Source: Amyelois transitella (Eukaryota; Arthropoda; Insecta; Lepidoptera; Pyralidae). From it: DNA of 64,000 bases. The stretch lies in assembly GCF_032362555.1 (NCBI RefSeq), contig NC_083513.1, positions 1,922,001 through 1,986,000 on the forward strand, read 5' to 3'. Of this stretch, positions 10,289 through 21,735 are shown in pieces (position 1 is the stretch's first letter; every line of letters begins with the position of its first letter). The notes beneath the pieces are model-generated. The model was given only the letters and a program-made list of their open reading frames with translations. It did no database searches and had not been told where the DNA came from. The translations under genes were made by a program, and so were the position numbers.

Positions 10289-13200
10289 TCAGCATACTTG
10301 GCTGTCCACCAAATCGTTGATGAGCAGCGGGATGGTGTCAGCGGTGGGACGCGGGCGGGCGGCGGGCGCGGCGAGGGGGGCGGCGGGCGCGGCGTGGGGG
10401 GCGGCGGGGGGAGCGGAGGGGCGCTGCGCCGTCACGCGCTCGAGGACGCACGACGCCGACAGGCGCGCCTCGGCGTCGTGGTCCCAGCACTCCTCCATCG
10501 TGTCGCAAAGAACGGACAGACCCTTGTGGATGAATGGTCATGGATTAAATAGAGACAATTGTTATCCATTACCTGACTAAACATGTTAAAAACTTGATCA
10601 AGATCAATACTAAATATTTAATGGCACTAAAACTATCACTTGGCATCAACATTGCAAAAGGTTCCAGTTGTGTTAATTAATATTTAACTTATTCATAAAA
10701 AAGTCCTATTACAACCAATGTGGCACAGTTATTCAGGTGAGGTGTCTAAAATCTTCAGCATCTCTGTGGGCCGTTGAATATTTTCTTTCACACATATAAT
10801 CACAGCTATATTCCTTACGGGTTAGACAAAACCAACGCCTTTAAAAGACTGTAAGACCACATTCAGCTGTATGGATGACGAAATTCAGATTCATTTTAAT
10901 CAAGAAAAATATAGACAAGCAAGAGATATAAATGTGAGTATTTGTTAGTATGTTTGTAAGAAAAATATATAATTACCGGATGACGGCGCCACTGCGGTGG
11001 GATGTGAGGGCGCAGTTTCCTTTGGACAACAGCCTCCTGCATCTCTTCCAGGCTGGGATGAGAACCCACTTCCTCTTCCAAGGGCAGACGGTATAACGTT
11101 TTTGGCTCCGTACCTGCGTCCGCGCACCTAAAACGTAAAGATGCTTTATGTATTTTATAAAGATAACAAAAGCGACGCAGTCATCGCAAGATAAGCCATG
11201 AACAAGCTATCGAGAAAGGGGTCATCCTAACTAAAATTATAAATGCGAAAAAAGTTTGTTTGTTTGTAGCTATCTTCTTGCAATTCCGCATATCGCTATC
11301 CGTGGCGCTATATTCGCGCGGGTGGAGCTACGAGTAAAGTCCGATTAGTGAGAGCTTCAGTGTTCCCCATATTTTTTTTGGCGAGTAATCGTGGACTTTA
11401 CAGAGCAAGAAAGACATGAGCATTGACGCCATAGAGATGTCCTAGATACAGATGTTATGTTGCTTATATTGTACTATGTTTTATAAAATAACTAGCGACC
11501 CGCCCCGGCTTCGCACGGGTGCAAAATTATAAATGTTATTATACATAAAAACCTTCCTCTTGAATCACTCTACCTGTTACAAAAAACCGCATCAAAATCC
11601 GTTGCGTAATTTTAAAGATTTAAGCATACAGACAAACAGACTAAAATAGCGACTTTGTTTTATACTATGTAGTGATGAAGAAGAACTAATCTTACCTAGA
11701 AGCGATTTCCCACAACACCAGAGCGCACGCGTACATATCTATCCTTAAGAATGCATCCTTTGTGAAATTGATCGCTCCATCCAACACCTCCGGAGCCATG
11801 TACCGCCTTGTTCCGACTTGTCCGTGAGCATCCCCACAGCCTCGACCGGCCACGAAGACCAGAGCTAATCCGAAATCAGCTATACAAGCTGTCATGTCCG
11901 CTTTGAGTAGGACATTCTTCGATTTGAAGTCGCGATGAGCCACTGCTGGCTTCTCCCCTCCCTCTTCATGTAGGTGAGCTAGACCCCGGGCGACGCAGGC
12001 GGCTATACGCCATGCCTCAGCCCACGTTAGAGTGTGGGCTTTGAGGTAGTCGCATAGTGAGCCCTGGAATTTATTTATGGTTATAATACAGTCAATACAA
12101 GAAATGTAAGTATACAAAATAGGAAAATCAACAATAATTTAATCAGTAACTAATTGGGTGTAGCGTTGAGCTGACCACCACAAAGGGAAGATCTTCACTA
12201 TGATGCTCGTAAAATGGCAAGAACACACAGGGGTTTAAGTGGGTATTCTGGTACACACTAGGTGCCACTGTAAATTAGCCGTTTTTTCCATGTTTTCCCT
12301 CACTTTAAGAGTTCAATTAGTAATCTACAAAACTTGACAAGCAGTTATTGCCTCATGGAATGCGACGCTTTTTTTAGACACTACCCACCTATAACTGTTT
12401 GATCATCAATGCACAAAATGTATATAATGACGATTTTATCCCTTGCGGGGTAGACAGAGCCAACAGTCTCACAAAGACTTAAAGGCCATTATCACCCATG
12501 TGGTTTAAAGATGGAATTGAGATTCAAATAGTGACAGGTTGTTATGTATGTATGATAGCCCATGGGCTAAAAGAAGAATCCTAAGTTTATTAGCCTATCC
12601 CTAAGTCGCCTTTTACGAGCTCTCTAGCCTTCTTGAGAAAGAGTTGGAGTGGTCCTATTTTAGTGCAGGAAACAGGAAACAGGAAGGAATTGTATAATTT
12701 GCTCCTAAAACACCATGCATACTAAACATTAGTATTGCTGATTGTGTGAACCTACTGTTATTAGACACAAATACCTAACTACAGTTTCAAATCGCCTAAT
12801 GAGGTACCTAATCGATATTTAGTGGCATGTGCTTTTCAAAGTGATTCAGAAAACAAATTACGAAACATACTTGTAACTTGATACAGTTGTTGACTAGTTT
12901 TAATCAGGCAACTGTTAAACAGATTTGTAATTATAAATTGTGTAATGAAATTTTTTAATGTATACATAGAACCATTTAAGCATTTTAAATAAGTTTATTC
13001 TTTTAGGAGTCATTGCAATGTCACATTTTGCTGTTGATGTTTCAATTTTGGATTATTCTTAGTTTCTTGGAAAAGATATAGATTTTTTTTTAAACTGCAT
13101 AAAAATGATTTGACTCCCATTTTCCACCCCAAAATGTGATTAAATAACTTACATTCTATTTCTATATCTTACCTTCTCATGATAGGAAGTTATGAGCCAA

Positions 13201-14502
13201 TATTCAGCTTGTAGATTATCGCCTTTCTTGTCGACACCAATGTAATGAAGTATATCTGGGTGTTCCATTCTCGCCAGTCGGTAGATCTCCTGCTCTGCTA
13301 GCCAGGACTGCTTGTCTTGCAACGGAAACACTTTCACTGCAACATCTGCTTGCCCCAACTTAGCCCTCCATACTGCACCAAATCTGCCCCTCGCTCGTAC
13401 TTCGCACAGTGTCACTTGACCTACCAAGCCAATCCCTTCATTCTCCATCCCTCCCCCAGCAGATGGTGGCCTGGACAATGATGGCTCACCATTCGCAAGC
13501 TCAGCAAATGAGCTGCCTTTGCGACGTCGATACAAAAAGTAACACGCAATGAGTACAGCAAACAGCAGGAATAATGGAGTCAATGTGTAAATGATAACCG
13601 CTCGGGTGTCATCTTCAGCTGTTGGTAAGGCTGATGCCGGTATTATTTCTGGGGGAGCTTCAGTGAGGGCCAGGACAGCTTGTAAGCCAGGGAAAGTAAC
13701 ATTTTGGTTACACATGTCACCTTCACAGCAGCAATGGAGGAGAGGCAGCTTAATGTTGTGTAAACGACAGCTTGAAATCCGATCTGTGCAAGACACTGTG
13801 TCAAGGAAGCACCCTTTAAACTTTGGTTCTCCGGTGTTAGTGACATTGTTGAATTGCCACAACACAAAGCAATGGTTGCTCTTATCTGTCTCAGTGGGCG
13901 GACACTCTTCTCTCTCTGGAGGTGCCGGTACACAAATACCAGCTTTGTCACAGATTTTGGAGCCATTGAAGAATTCACAATAACGGGTGGTTATGCCTCC
14001 TTCTTTAGGTCGAGGTGGGACATTCTCCTCTGTTGGTACGGCAGCCAATGCGGTTCCTGAAATGACAATAATTTAAACTTCTTCCGGTTGCATGAAATTA
14101 GATATGGGATGCTCAATTAAAAAAAGTAAATCAAATCATCCCTTCATTGTTCAAAAACCATGGACTAGCAATTGACCACAATGGAGAATTCATTTTCAAA
14201 CAAAGATTTCATTAATTCTTAAATTAATGAATGTATCTAGTTAAATATAACAAAGAATCTGTTATTTTTGTTACAAAGAAAAGTGCACATTAAACTATGC
14301 AAATTGTGTAAAAAATATTATTAATAGATTTTAAATTCGTATAATTTATTTGGTTCCGAATTTTTTTAATGGACCAACCCACTCAAACAAAAGTAGAATA
14401 AGCTTTTATCATTGATGCTAATGCAATTCTTTACTACTTACCAACTAACAGGAGTGTATAGAGTACCATCTTCTGGGGCATCATCAGTGCCAGAAATGCC
14501 AT
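10289..14502 (-). CDS. put: Activin/BMP type II receptor serine/threonine kinase (punt-like)
   Basis: Five coding exons on the minus strand: 14502-14442, 14056-13173, 12063-11696, 11127-10977 and 10522-10289. All junction phases close (G|GA, codon-end, AG|G, codon-end), giving 565 residues. Order: signal peptide (about 1-25), cysteine-rich activin-receptor ectodomain (about 45-143, with the CCCEGDMCN box), a transmembrane helix (about 173-193), then a kinase domain. Visible kinase features are the ARGRFGAVW glycine loop, VAVK (Lys262), HRDFKSKN (Asp360), DFG (Asp378) and APE (405-407). The [13 protein letters not shown] block near the end is diagnostic of the type II activin receptor group. 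It binds TGF-beta/BMP ligands at the cell surface and phosphorylates type I receptors that act on SMADs. Odd point: the C-terminal tail is an alanine/proline-rich stretch encoded by very GC-rich DNA. ATG 14502 was chosen because it gives a good signal peptide; later in-frame ATGs could also serve. Confidence 0.93.
10790..10885 (-). mobile_element. Family A element, partial, diverged
   Basis: Recognisable phrases are 'gggttagacaaaaccaacg', 'aaaagactgtaagaccac' and 'ttcagctgt'. It is the 3' third only, in an intron of the receptor gene. Confidence 0.5.
11225..11660 (+). repeat. ACTAGC-type dispersed repeat pair in receptor intron
   Basis: A first block (about 11225-11400) holds 'ataaatgcg' and a TTTGTTTG run. 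A second block starts ACTAGCGACCCGCCCCGGCT at 11494 and continues to 'agacaaacag' near 11640. These are phrases of a widespread insect dispersed repeat. I cannot place its class from the sequence alone. Confidence 0.5.
12418..12660 (-). mobile_element. Family A short interspersed element
   Basis: Runs from 'ggggtagacagagccaacag' through 'gagattcaaatagtgacagg' to 'ggagtggtcctatt' near 12658. It is diverged and carries an internal TATG insertion near 12545. It lies in receptor intron 2. Confidence 0.75.
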
Positions 14503-15850
14503 AGCGCAGGCGGGATTAGTCTTCCCGACCCTTTGCGACAATCCAATGTTATTTTTAAATTCAATCCCGACATGAAATGTCTATTTATGAAATCTCAACA
14601 TAAGTACATGTCAGATAAACAACGCAAATTGGATTTTTAATGAAAAAGACTTAATCACATCACAATAATGGTTAAAACAAACAATAATGTCCGTAGCAAA
14701 CCTTTTAGATCACTTGATTCATTTAAATAACATAGGTTTACTACGTATTTCCGAAAATAATACAGAAACAAGCAATGCACAAACTTGCTGTGCTTTGCTT
14801 CCTCAACGCTAGGGATGGCGTTATCTGAGACCGATTAATCGAAGAATAGATTTTTGTAGCCCATTAGATCGATTTTTTAAACTGATATGCAATACTGAAT
14901 CGATCCAGTGAATCAACATTTCACCCTTAAAAATCGTCTTTCGATTTTTTTAATGTGTAGATATGAGATGTTGGGAGCCTTAATTTTATCATGTAATTTA
15001 TTTATTTATTTATATATTTATGTACATCAAGGAAAATAAAAAAAACCTTTTTAATTTATATACATATTAGTAAGTAATATACATTTTAAATTAATGTTTT
15101 CTTTCATACTTGATCTGACTTTGATATGGTAATAAAATTATTGTTATTATCGAATTCCCTGACCTAAAAAACGGATAATATTGGTGAGAGATTAGTTATT
15201 ATGCAATCTATCTTATTTTTCATAAAATAGATTATATTTACATTATAAACGCTTTATCAGAATTCGATATTTTAGATTTCGATTTTGTTGTAAATCGATA
15301 CCTACGCTAACGATTCGCATTGATGAAAAAAACCGATCTTTTTTTTGGAATGAATCTCCATCCCTACCTCAACCAAGCAATTGCTCACAGATTATTAATA
15401 TTAGACCAGGTTTAACTTTAAACCCCTGGTTTTTAAGAACAAGTACGTAAACCAGGGTTCAGCCCGAAATACTTATTACCCGCTTCAAAATATTTTGCTC
15501 GGAAGCGTTCGACGCGCTATATATAGGAAATTTATATTTCTTACCAACAGGTTAATTATCGTAATTTTAAAGTACCCGGTTATACGCGGTGTCATTTGAC
15601 ACTTAACATGAAATAAGTTTGTAAACAACAGACTAAAGCAACCTGAAAAAGTGAAGAAAAAAACGATTAACAAAATAAATATATATTGGTTGCTTGTACA
15701 ATACACTAACTTAAGAATAATCAATGGTAAAAATATGACAAGAAAAAAACTATTTAACCAAAACGCAACGAAATTCAGAGAAGACTCCGCGATTTCAAAT
15801 TGTCGGGCGCTAGGTCTTCCATTAAGAGACGGGACCATATTCTAGGGGCC
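14503..15850. other. Receptor 5' flank and AT-rich spacer
   Basis: This holds the presumed promoter and 5'UTR of the receptor gene (minus strand), with no TATA box I would defend. Beyond about 14810 come diverged AT-rich repeats, with 'atcgat'-rich and 'tttatttatttat' segments. No gene seen. Confidence 0.4.
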
Positions 15851-15857
15851 GGACTCA

Positions 15858-15953
15858 GCAGAAACTTATATAATATATAAGTTTCTGCTTACATTATTAT
15901 TACATATATATATTGTATTATATTATATAATACAATATATATATATATGTAAT
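15858..15953. repeat. Two adjacent AT-rich palindromes
   Basis: The first, 15858-15888, is perfect, with 15-bp arms (GCAGAAACTTATATA) around one base. The second (about 15898-15953) pairs TTACATATATATATTGTATT with its near-complement around a TATA-rich centre. Both could extrude as cruciforms. Confidence 0.85.
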
Positions 15954-16309
15954 TATATTAAATATTATATTGTACAAATAATAAATATCTTTAAATATTA
16001 ATTAAAATGCAAATTTTAAATTTAACCTAATACCCGCTACAAGACCAGTCAATCGATGGCTGTCATAGTCGTGTGTGCTCTTAAACCATTAAGTATTTTT
16101 TTTGCCAAACCCTATTTAAGCTTTGTGTCTATAACTATTGGGATTATTTTACTCACACGGGCGTCTGTGACTCCTAAATCCTATTCGTACTTCTAACACT
16201 TCGTATTGAAGTATTTCCTTACCAAAACGAATTTAAGGGTGTGATTAATTCATCGTAAATTACTTTTTAAAAATTTCATTATGTCGGACGGCTTGCTATG
16301 TAGGTACCT

Positions 16310-16420
16310 ATATAATAAAGAGTCTGGAGAAAGTCATAGGGTATTTTTAATCTCGGTAAAAACTAAAGTTCCCGGGAAATTTGTGAAATTCCTATAAGTA
16401 TTTCTTTTCAAGGTGTCGCT
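16310..16420 (+). repeat. Dispersed repeat H, copy 1
   Basis: Shares the phrases 'gtctggagaa', 'catagggtatttttaatc', 'aaaactaaagttcccg' and 'atttcttttcaaggtg' with 19190-19310. Confidence 0.55.
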
Positions 16421-16808
16421 TAATTCATATTAAGAAATATGACATCTATTTTGACATCTATTTTGCGCTTTGTTTTGAACATACCTATATTATGTTATAG
16501 TGAGCCCGCAACATCAGTTTTCTTTGCCTGGGCTAATAAAAAGCAATTTAAAAAATAACTAAACGTCATCGACTGTTGTGGTAGCCCCAATGAGCGCGCA
16601 GCAATGGCTGGGCAAATGGGGAAAGGGAGAGGGGGGCAAGTCTAGAAATTTTATTAGGCACATATCGGTCTGATACAGAGTATCTCTATTTAGTTTGTGA
16701 TTATTTATTCTACAAAGATACATAAGTTAAAATATATGACAAATTAATTGAAAAACTTAAAATGAAGTCGAAGTCGCATAATTAAAACTAATTAATTAGT
16801 TTGTCAAA

Positions 16809-18074
16809 ATGTCGTTCTTCTATTTATCTCCAGTAAAAGGTAACTTGCCGGTGCATATATTGGAAGAAATTACTACAAGCAGACTGCAATATTTGCAAGA
16901 ACTTTTAAAGAGAGAAATTGTTGAATACAATCAATATACCGTGGAAGGAAGTATCTATGATAATGTTGGTCACTTTATGCTGTGTATCGCAGCTATCCTC
17001 AACAAAAGTATAGGTCTGACACAATTTTTATTGAATGGCGAGGTGGAACTATTCAAACGACGATTGGGGTCACTCACTGCCTATGATTTTAGATGTTTTG
17101 TAAAAAAATTATTGAGGAACATAAAAAAGTATGAAATGGCTCCATTATTTATACACCCTTTGCAATGTTTATGTCAACATTTGATGCTCAAAGATATGGC
17201 ACAGCATATTTGCAACTCAAATCATTTAAATGAATGTTCACATTATCATATAAAATTGAATTTCAAGCACTGTCTAAATTTCATTGCCAAAAGGCAGGTT
17301 GAACTAAAAGAAGGGTTAGTTTTATTGCCTTGTGGCAAATGGAGACAATATTTAGTCTTGTTATTCTCAATGAATTTGAAATATAGACTAAGCAATACAG
17401 ACTTAACACCACTCAGGAGTGACCCTAGGATCAATGAATTATTATTTAAAATAAGAAGAGAAACACAATGCTTTCAAAATGGTAGTAATGCAATAAATAA
17501 ATTAAGAAGCATAGAGGTGGATTCAGCTTCTGCATTTTTTCCACCTTGTATGTTAAACTTACACAAATACTTACGTAATAAACATAGGCTATCTCACACT
17601 CAGCGATTCTATTATAGTTTGTTCCTAAAGGATATTGGCTTGAGTGTGGATGAAGCTGTGAATTTTTGGAGTGCAGAATACCGACAAAATCCAAACGGAA
17701 AACATACATGTTGTCACAGTTGGGATAAAGACGAGAAAAAATACCTGTATGGTATTAGACATATGTATGGCCTGGAAGGAGCTAGGAAGAATTACACATC
17801 ACAAAACTGTACTCGCATACAGAGCATGGATATTTCTTGTTCAGAGGGTGGCTGTCCGTTTAAATCTTTTGATGCAGAAAATATGATGAAAATACTGAAC
17901 CTTAGAAGAGAAGATGTTCTTCTGTCACAAATAAATGAACTGAAAGCCAAAGGCATGTACACCTCAGCATGTATTTTGTTCCTGGAGAAAAAATGTGATA
18001 TTATCTGTGATAACAATTTGAGTTTTAATTTTTCCCCTGTGAAATTCTACCAAAAGTCTACAAAAAAAATGTAA
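16809..18074 (+). CDS. PRIM2: DNA primase large subunit (PriL/PRIM2), intronless
   Basis: This is an uninterrupted 421-residue frame. An in-frame TAG lies 12 bases before the ATG, so Met16809 is the first possible start. The C-terminal half carries the iron-sulfur domain of eukaryotic primase large subunits. The four ligand cysteines are present: Cys247 in SAFFPPCM, Cys334 in YTSQNC, Cys349 in GGCPFKS and Cys388 in TSACILF. Their spacings (87, 15, 39) are close to those I recall for the human protein. The N-terminal half has the DNVGHFML helix and the helical VEL/PLRSDPRINELL region. With the catalytic small subunit and DNA polymerase alpha it makes RNA-DNA primers at replication origins and on the lagging strand. 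It is shorter than the usual length of about 500 residues, lacking some N-terminal sequence, and has no introns although neighbouring genes do. It may be a retrocopy that kept its frame, or the normal lepidopteran gene. Confidence 0.88.
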   Translation: MSFFYLSPVKGNLPVHILEEITTSRLQYLQELLKREIVEYNQYTVEGSIYDNVGHFMLCIAAILNKSIGLTQFLLNGEVELFKRRLGSLTAYDFRCFVKKLLRNIKKYEMAPLFIHPLQCLCQHLMLKDMAQHICNSNHLNECSHYHIKLNFKHCLNFIAKRQVELKEGLVLLPCGKWRQYLVLLFSMNLKYRLSNTDLTPLRSDPRINELLFKIRRETQCFQNGSNAINKLRSIEVDSASAFFPPCMLNLHKYLRNKHRLSHTQRFYYSLFLKDIGLSVDEAVNFWSAEYRQNPNGKHTCCHSWDKDEKKYLYGIRHMYGLEGARKNYTSQNCTRIQSMDISCSEGGCPFKSFDAENMMKILNLRREDVLLSQINELKAKGMYTSACILFLEKKCDIICDNNLSFNFSPVKFYQKSTKKM

Positions 18075-18120
18075 TTCTATTAGTAGGAGGTATAAGTTTT
18101 ATAATGAAATTAACCATGTT

Positions 18121-18126
18121 AATAAA
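18121..18126 (+). terminator. Polyadenylation signal of the primase gene
   Basis: AATAAA lies 47 bases after the TAA stop, at a typical distance. Confidence 0.6.
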
Positions 18127-18367
18127 ATATATTTTATGTTTTTATAATATTTATTTTATTTCTATGTATCCTTAGACAGGGTAATGATTTGTTATATATT
18201 TTTGTATTACCTATAAAGTTTGCACCTTATGATATTTTAATAAAGATAAATGAGATGGATACCAACAAAAGTCACTATTTGGATTATTAATAGTTTATAA
18301 TTCAAATTCAATTTTTCATTTGCATTAGCATAGTTAATTGACATAAATAAATATACCTATACTGGAT

Positions 18368-18560
18368 GTAGATTGAGCTAGTGCCGAAGTTCAAGACATG
18401 TGTTACGAGATACTAACTCAACGTTAAGTACTATATTTTATCCCTAAATATACTCTAATAGATAAAAATACCAGATCCCGGTCGGAAATACTGTTTATCA
18501 TAATGACTCGGATGGAGATCGATCCCGGTACCTTAAATTTCGAGGCGGGAATCTGACTAC
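18368..18560 (-). mobile_element. tRNA-headed SINE (family B), diverged
   Basis: Contains 'gtgttacgagatactaactc' and, further on, a degenerate B box ('gatcgatcccggtacc', antisense) and 'tactgcgcca'. These are the parts of the better copies at 48137 and 57682 in the same order. Confidence 0.65.
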
Positions 18561-19084
18561 TGCGCCAAACAGTTCGACAAAGACAAAAATGGATGATATT
18601 ACATGAACTGAGACTCAGAAGTGTTAACAGAATAAAGACATGAAGATGATGATGCCACTAAAAACGCCTTGAACTCAAATCTAGCTATAAAAAGTAATCA
18701 ATATTGATCAGTTTGCAACCGACAACCCGGCGTCATGTATATGCAGCTTGTAATTCAGCCGCATTTATAATTCAGCGCACCTTGAAGACAGCCACGTAAT
18801 TACGTTGTTACCACTTTATGTCCTATGTATGATGTGCTTATGAGAATCTTGATGGTTGAAGTTTCCACAAGGGAAAACGCGTTCGGAGTGACCACAGAGC
18901 TTTGTTCTTGTAAGACAGGATCCTTTCCTTGCCGGTTACCTTCAGGAATCAGATCCACAAAATACCTACAGCTCCCTTATTTGGTGTTAATTAAAACAAT
19001 CGTTTGTAACATTGTCAGGCAGAGTAAACGTTGTTCTTGTAAGACAAAATACTACATATCCTAACTAATTAGATATATAAATGC

Positions 19085-19310
19085 GAAAGTAAGTTTGTTT
19101 TTTTGTTTTCTTTTCATGCGTTATTTTATGTACTAAATCAATCTTCATAAAATTTTGTGTGTTGTTAGGTAGGTACCTATAGGTATAATTAACAGTCTGG
19201 AGAAGTGCATAGGGTATTTTTCATCCCGGCAAAAACTAAAGTTCCCGTAAAATTAGGGTAAAACCTAGGTATAAGTAGATATTTCTTTTCAAGGTGATGC
19301 TAAATTCGCG
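19085..19310 (+). repeat. Dispersed repeat H, copy 2
   Basis: Starts with 'atgcgaaagtaagtttg' and contains 'gtctggagaagtgcataggg', 'aaaactaaagttcccg' and 'atttcttttcaaggtg', matching 16310-16420. The rest of 18127-20400 shows no gene. Confidence 0.55.
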
Positions 19311-20099
19311 GACAGACAGAGAAATAAGACAATACAAATACAACTAACCATAGCAATAATTTGTCGTCGTCTTGCATCGCACACAGTTAATCAAATAAAA
19401 CTTAGAATTGAGAGATTCAATATGAATTAGGTACCACTTTCACTTCATAATATCTTGTTCACTTACTGTGGGTAGGTATACATTTTTAAAATTCTTCACC
19501 TTCTAAAATAGAAATCGCAAGCATTTGATTTCCTTATAGCTGCAAAAGTTTACCGAAGTAGGTAGACATAGCGCCACCCAAAACTGTGCCAAACTTTTAT
19601 TTATAGGAGTCTTGACCTTGTCTTGACTATTAATACCTGCCGTGGATTATAGAAAGCACTTGTAAGTGTCGAATATTATGCAGACTATTTCCATCTAGGC
19701 ATCTATCAAACGTTAATACAAGTTTCTTTATTTTGTTTTTCTTATTCATTACAGTATGTACATACGCGGTTTCATAAAGCGAGGTTGTTAGCCCATCGCC
19801 TTGAAAGAAAAATCCCAAGCCTTACTCTCAGTTGCGTTTCTGAAAGGCGTTTCACGATATCCATGGGTAAGAGGATTCGTATTTTTTATTTACTATCATC
19901 CATCTAGGACTATTTTTAGGCATTTTCCTTGGTGAGGAGCTTAAAGTTCATCTATAACCATCTTAGAATGACCATGATTCAGAAGTACCTATTAGGTAAG
20001 TCAAGTACGTAACTAATTTGGTTGGAAATTCATGGGTTCATGCATTTTTGCGTTGTAGTTATCCGCCTATAAATTACTTAAAACTAAGTTTACTGCCGC

Positions 20100-20160
20100 T
20101 TCCAAAGCCTCAGAGCCGAAGATGCTGTAACAAACTGCACTGCAGCATTTTCCTCAACAC
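20100..20160 (+). repeat. Dispersed repeat F, copy 2
   Basis: Has 'gccgcttccaaagc' and 'aacaaactgcactgcagcat', as in the copies at 1587, 45740 and 57190. Confidence 0.45.
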
Positions 20161-20414
20161 CGTCAACTTAACAATTATGCAAACTTAGGATAGAAATGTG
20201 GACGAATGAATTCATATCCCATATTTAATGGTTATTTTAAGTAAGTAAGTAACTTTGAAAATGTTATAAGGTCCTGAAAATAAAGTTTACTCAGGTACTC
20301 TAAATATACTTACATATATTTTTTTGTGATGATTGTTGATCGCTAACAGATTGAAACACAATACAGATACAACGATTAAAGAACGTTCTAGCCTTGTAGA
20401 TCGTGTCGTTTATA

Positions 20415-21733
20415 CATTCAGTCAGAAAAGTATCGGGAATGGATTATTTATTTATGGTTCCAAATTCAAATTTTTGTTTTTTTTGTTGTTGTAGATTGGC
20501 ACAACTGTTTTTCATTTTGGCGCGGAGTTTGAGTTGCATCTGTTGTTTACATTAAATACAGTGCTATTTTTAGTTATATCATATCTAGTGTGTATTGCTA
20601 ATTTCATAATGGATAAAAACATCGAACAAAGAGTTTGTCTTAAATTTTGCATTGCCAATGGAATATCGTGTTCGGAGTCACTGAAAATGTTACAGAAGGC
20701 TTACGGTGAATCGACTTTATCAAAAACTCGTGCTTATGAGTGGTACAAAGCGTTCAAAAGCGGTCGAGATGTGATGGAAGATTTGCCTCGCTCTGGTAGG
20801 CCATCAACGTCTGCAACTGAAGTTAACATCGCAAAAGTGAAGGAAATAGTGACTGAAAATCCTCATTCAACTTTGAGAGAGATAGCCACCGAACTTTCTG
20901 TATCTCACGAGTCGATCCGTACCATTTTAACTAATAATTTGGGTATGAAACATGTTGCCGCTCGGCTAGTCCCAAAAGACCTGAATTTTTTTCAAAAACT
21001 CAATCGCATGAGAGTCGCTGAGGACATGCTAGAACGAGTCAATTCCGACCCAACATTCATGAAACGCATTGTTACTGGTGACGAGATGTGGGTTTACGAG
21101 TTTGACATGCAAACTAGTCAACAAGCTTCGGAGTGGCGTCTTCCAACTGAACCGAAACCGAAAAAACCACGCCAAAGTCGTTCAAAAGTCAAAGTCATGT
21201 TGACTGTTTTCTTTGACTATCGCGGTGTTGGGCACTCGGAATTCTTGCCGGAAGGTCAAACGGTAAATAAGGAATATTATTTGAGTGTTATGCGGCGTTT
21301 AAGAGAGCAAATCCGACGAAAAAGGCCAGATTTGTGGAAAGAAAATTCTTGGATTTTACACCATGATAATGCACCTTCGCACAAGGCCATCATTGTGAAC
21401 GAATTTTTAACCAAACACTCAACAAATACCATCGAGCAACCACCATATTCACCAGATATGGCTCCAGCCGACTTTTTTCTTTTTCCTAAACTCAAATTAC
21501 CACTTCGTGGCACCCGTTTTCAATCGGTAGAAGACATAAAAGAGAATTCGCGGCGAGAACTGACCTCAATTCCGGAAACAGCGTTTAAAAAATGTTTTGA
21601 TGATTGGATTATTCGTTGGCGTAAGTGTATCGTTTCTAAAGGAGCATATTTTGAAGGTGATAAAATAAATTTGGATGAATAATAAACAGTTTGTGTATTA
21701 TTGATCTTTTCCTGCTACTTTCTTGACAGAGTA
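20415..21733 (+). mobile_element. Mariner-family DNA transposon, apparently intact
   Basis: A left terminal sequence near 20415-20438 (CAGTCAGAAAAGTATCGGGA) is matched imperfectly by the inverse complement of 21709-21733 (CTGTCAAGAAAGTAGCAGGA). TA dinucleotides lie just outside. It encloses a single full-length transposase frame. It is about 1.3 kb, the normal size for mariner, and sits between the primase and Fa2h genes. Confidence 0.85.
20609..21682 (+). CDS. Mariner transposase, full length
   Basis: An intact 357-residue frame from ATG 20609 (MDKNIEQRV) to TAA. The N-terminal part is a paired-like helix-turn-helix DNA-binding region with the linker PRSGRPSTS. The catalytic DDE/D core shows Asp in VTGDEMW, Asp in HHDNAPSH and Asp in MAPADFFLF, with 34 residues between the last two, the DD34D signature of mariner. 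It would cut and paste the element at TA sites. The frame is open further upstream (to 20534), but the internal ATG gives the family-typical start. There are no stops or frameshifts, so it may be recent or active. The subfamily is not assigned. Confidence 0.92.
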   Translation: MDKNIEQRVCLKFCIANGISCSESLKMLQKAYGESTLSKTRAYEWYKAFKSGRDVMEDLPRSGRPSTSATEVNIAKVKEIVTENPHSTLREIATELSVSHESIRTILTNNLGMKHVAARLVPKDLNFFQKLNRMRVAEDMLERVNSDPTFMKRIVTGDEMWVYEFDMQTSQQASEWRLPTEPKPKKPRQSRSKVKVMLTVFFDYRGVGHSEFLPEGQTVNKEYYLSVMRRLREQIRRKRPDLWKENSWILHHDNAPSHKAIIVNEFLTKHSTNTIEQPPYSPDMAPADFFLFPKLKLPLRGTRFQSVEDIKENSRRELTSIPETAFKKCFDDWIIRWRKCIVSKGAYFEGDKINLDE

Positions 21734-21735
21734 GT

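Noticed and set aside
15485-15838. A 117-codon hydrophobic minus-strand frame
   Set aside because: Composition is driven by AT-rich DNA, the antisense frame is also open, and there is no promoter, splice or domain evidence.
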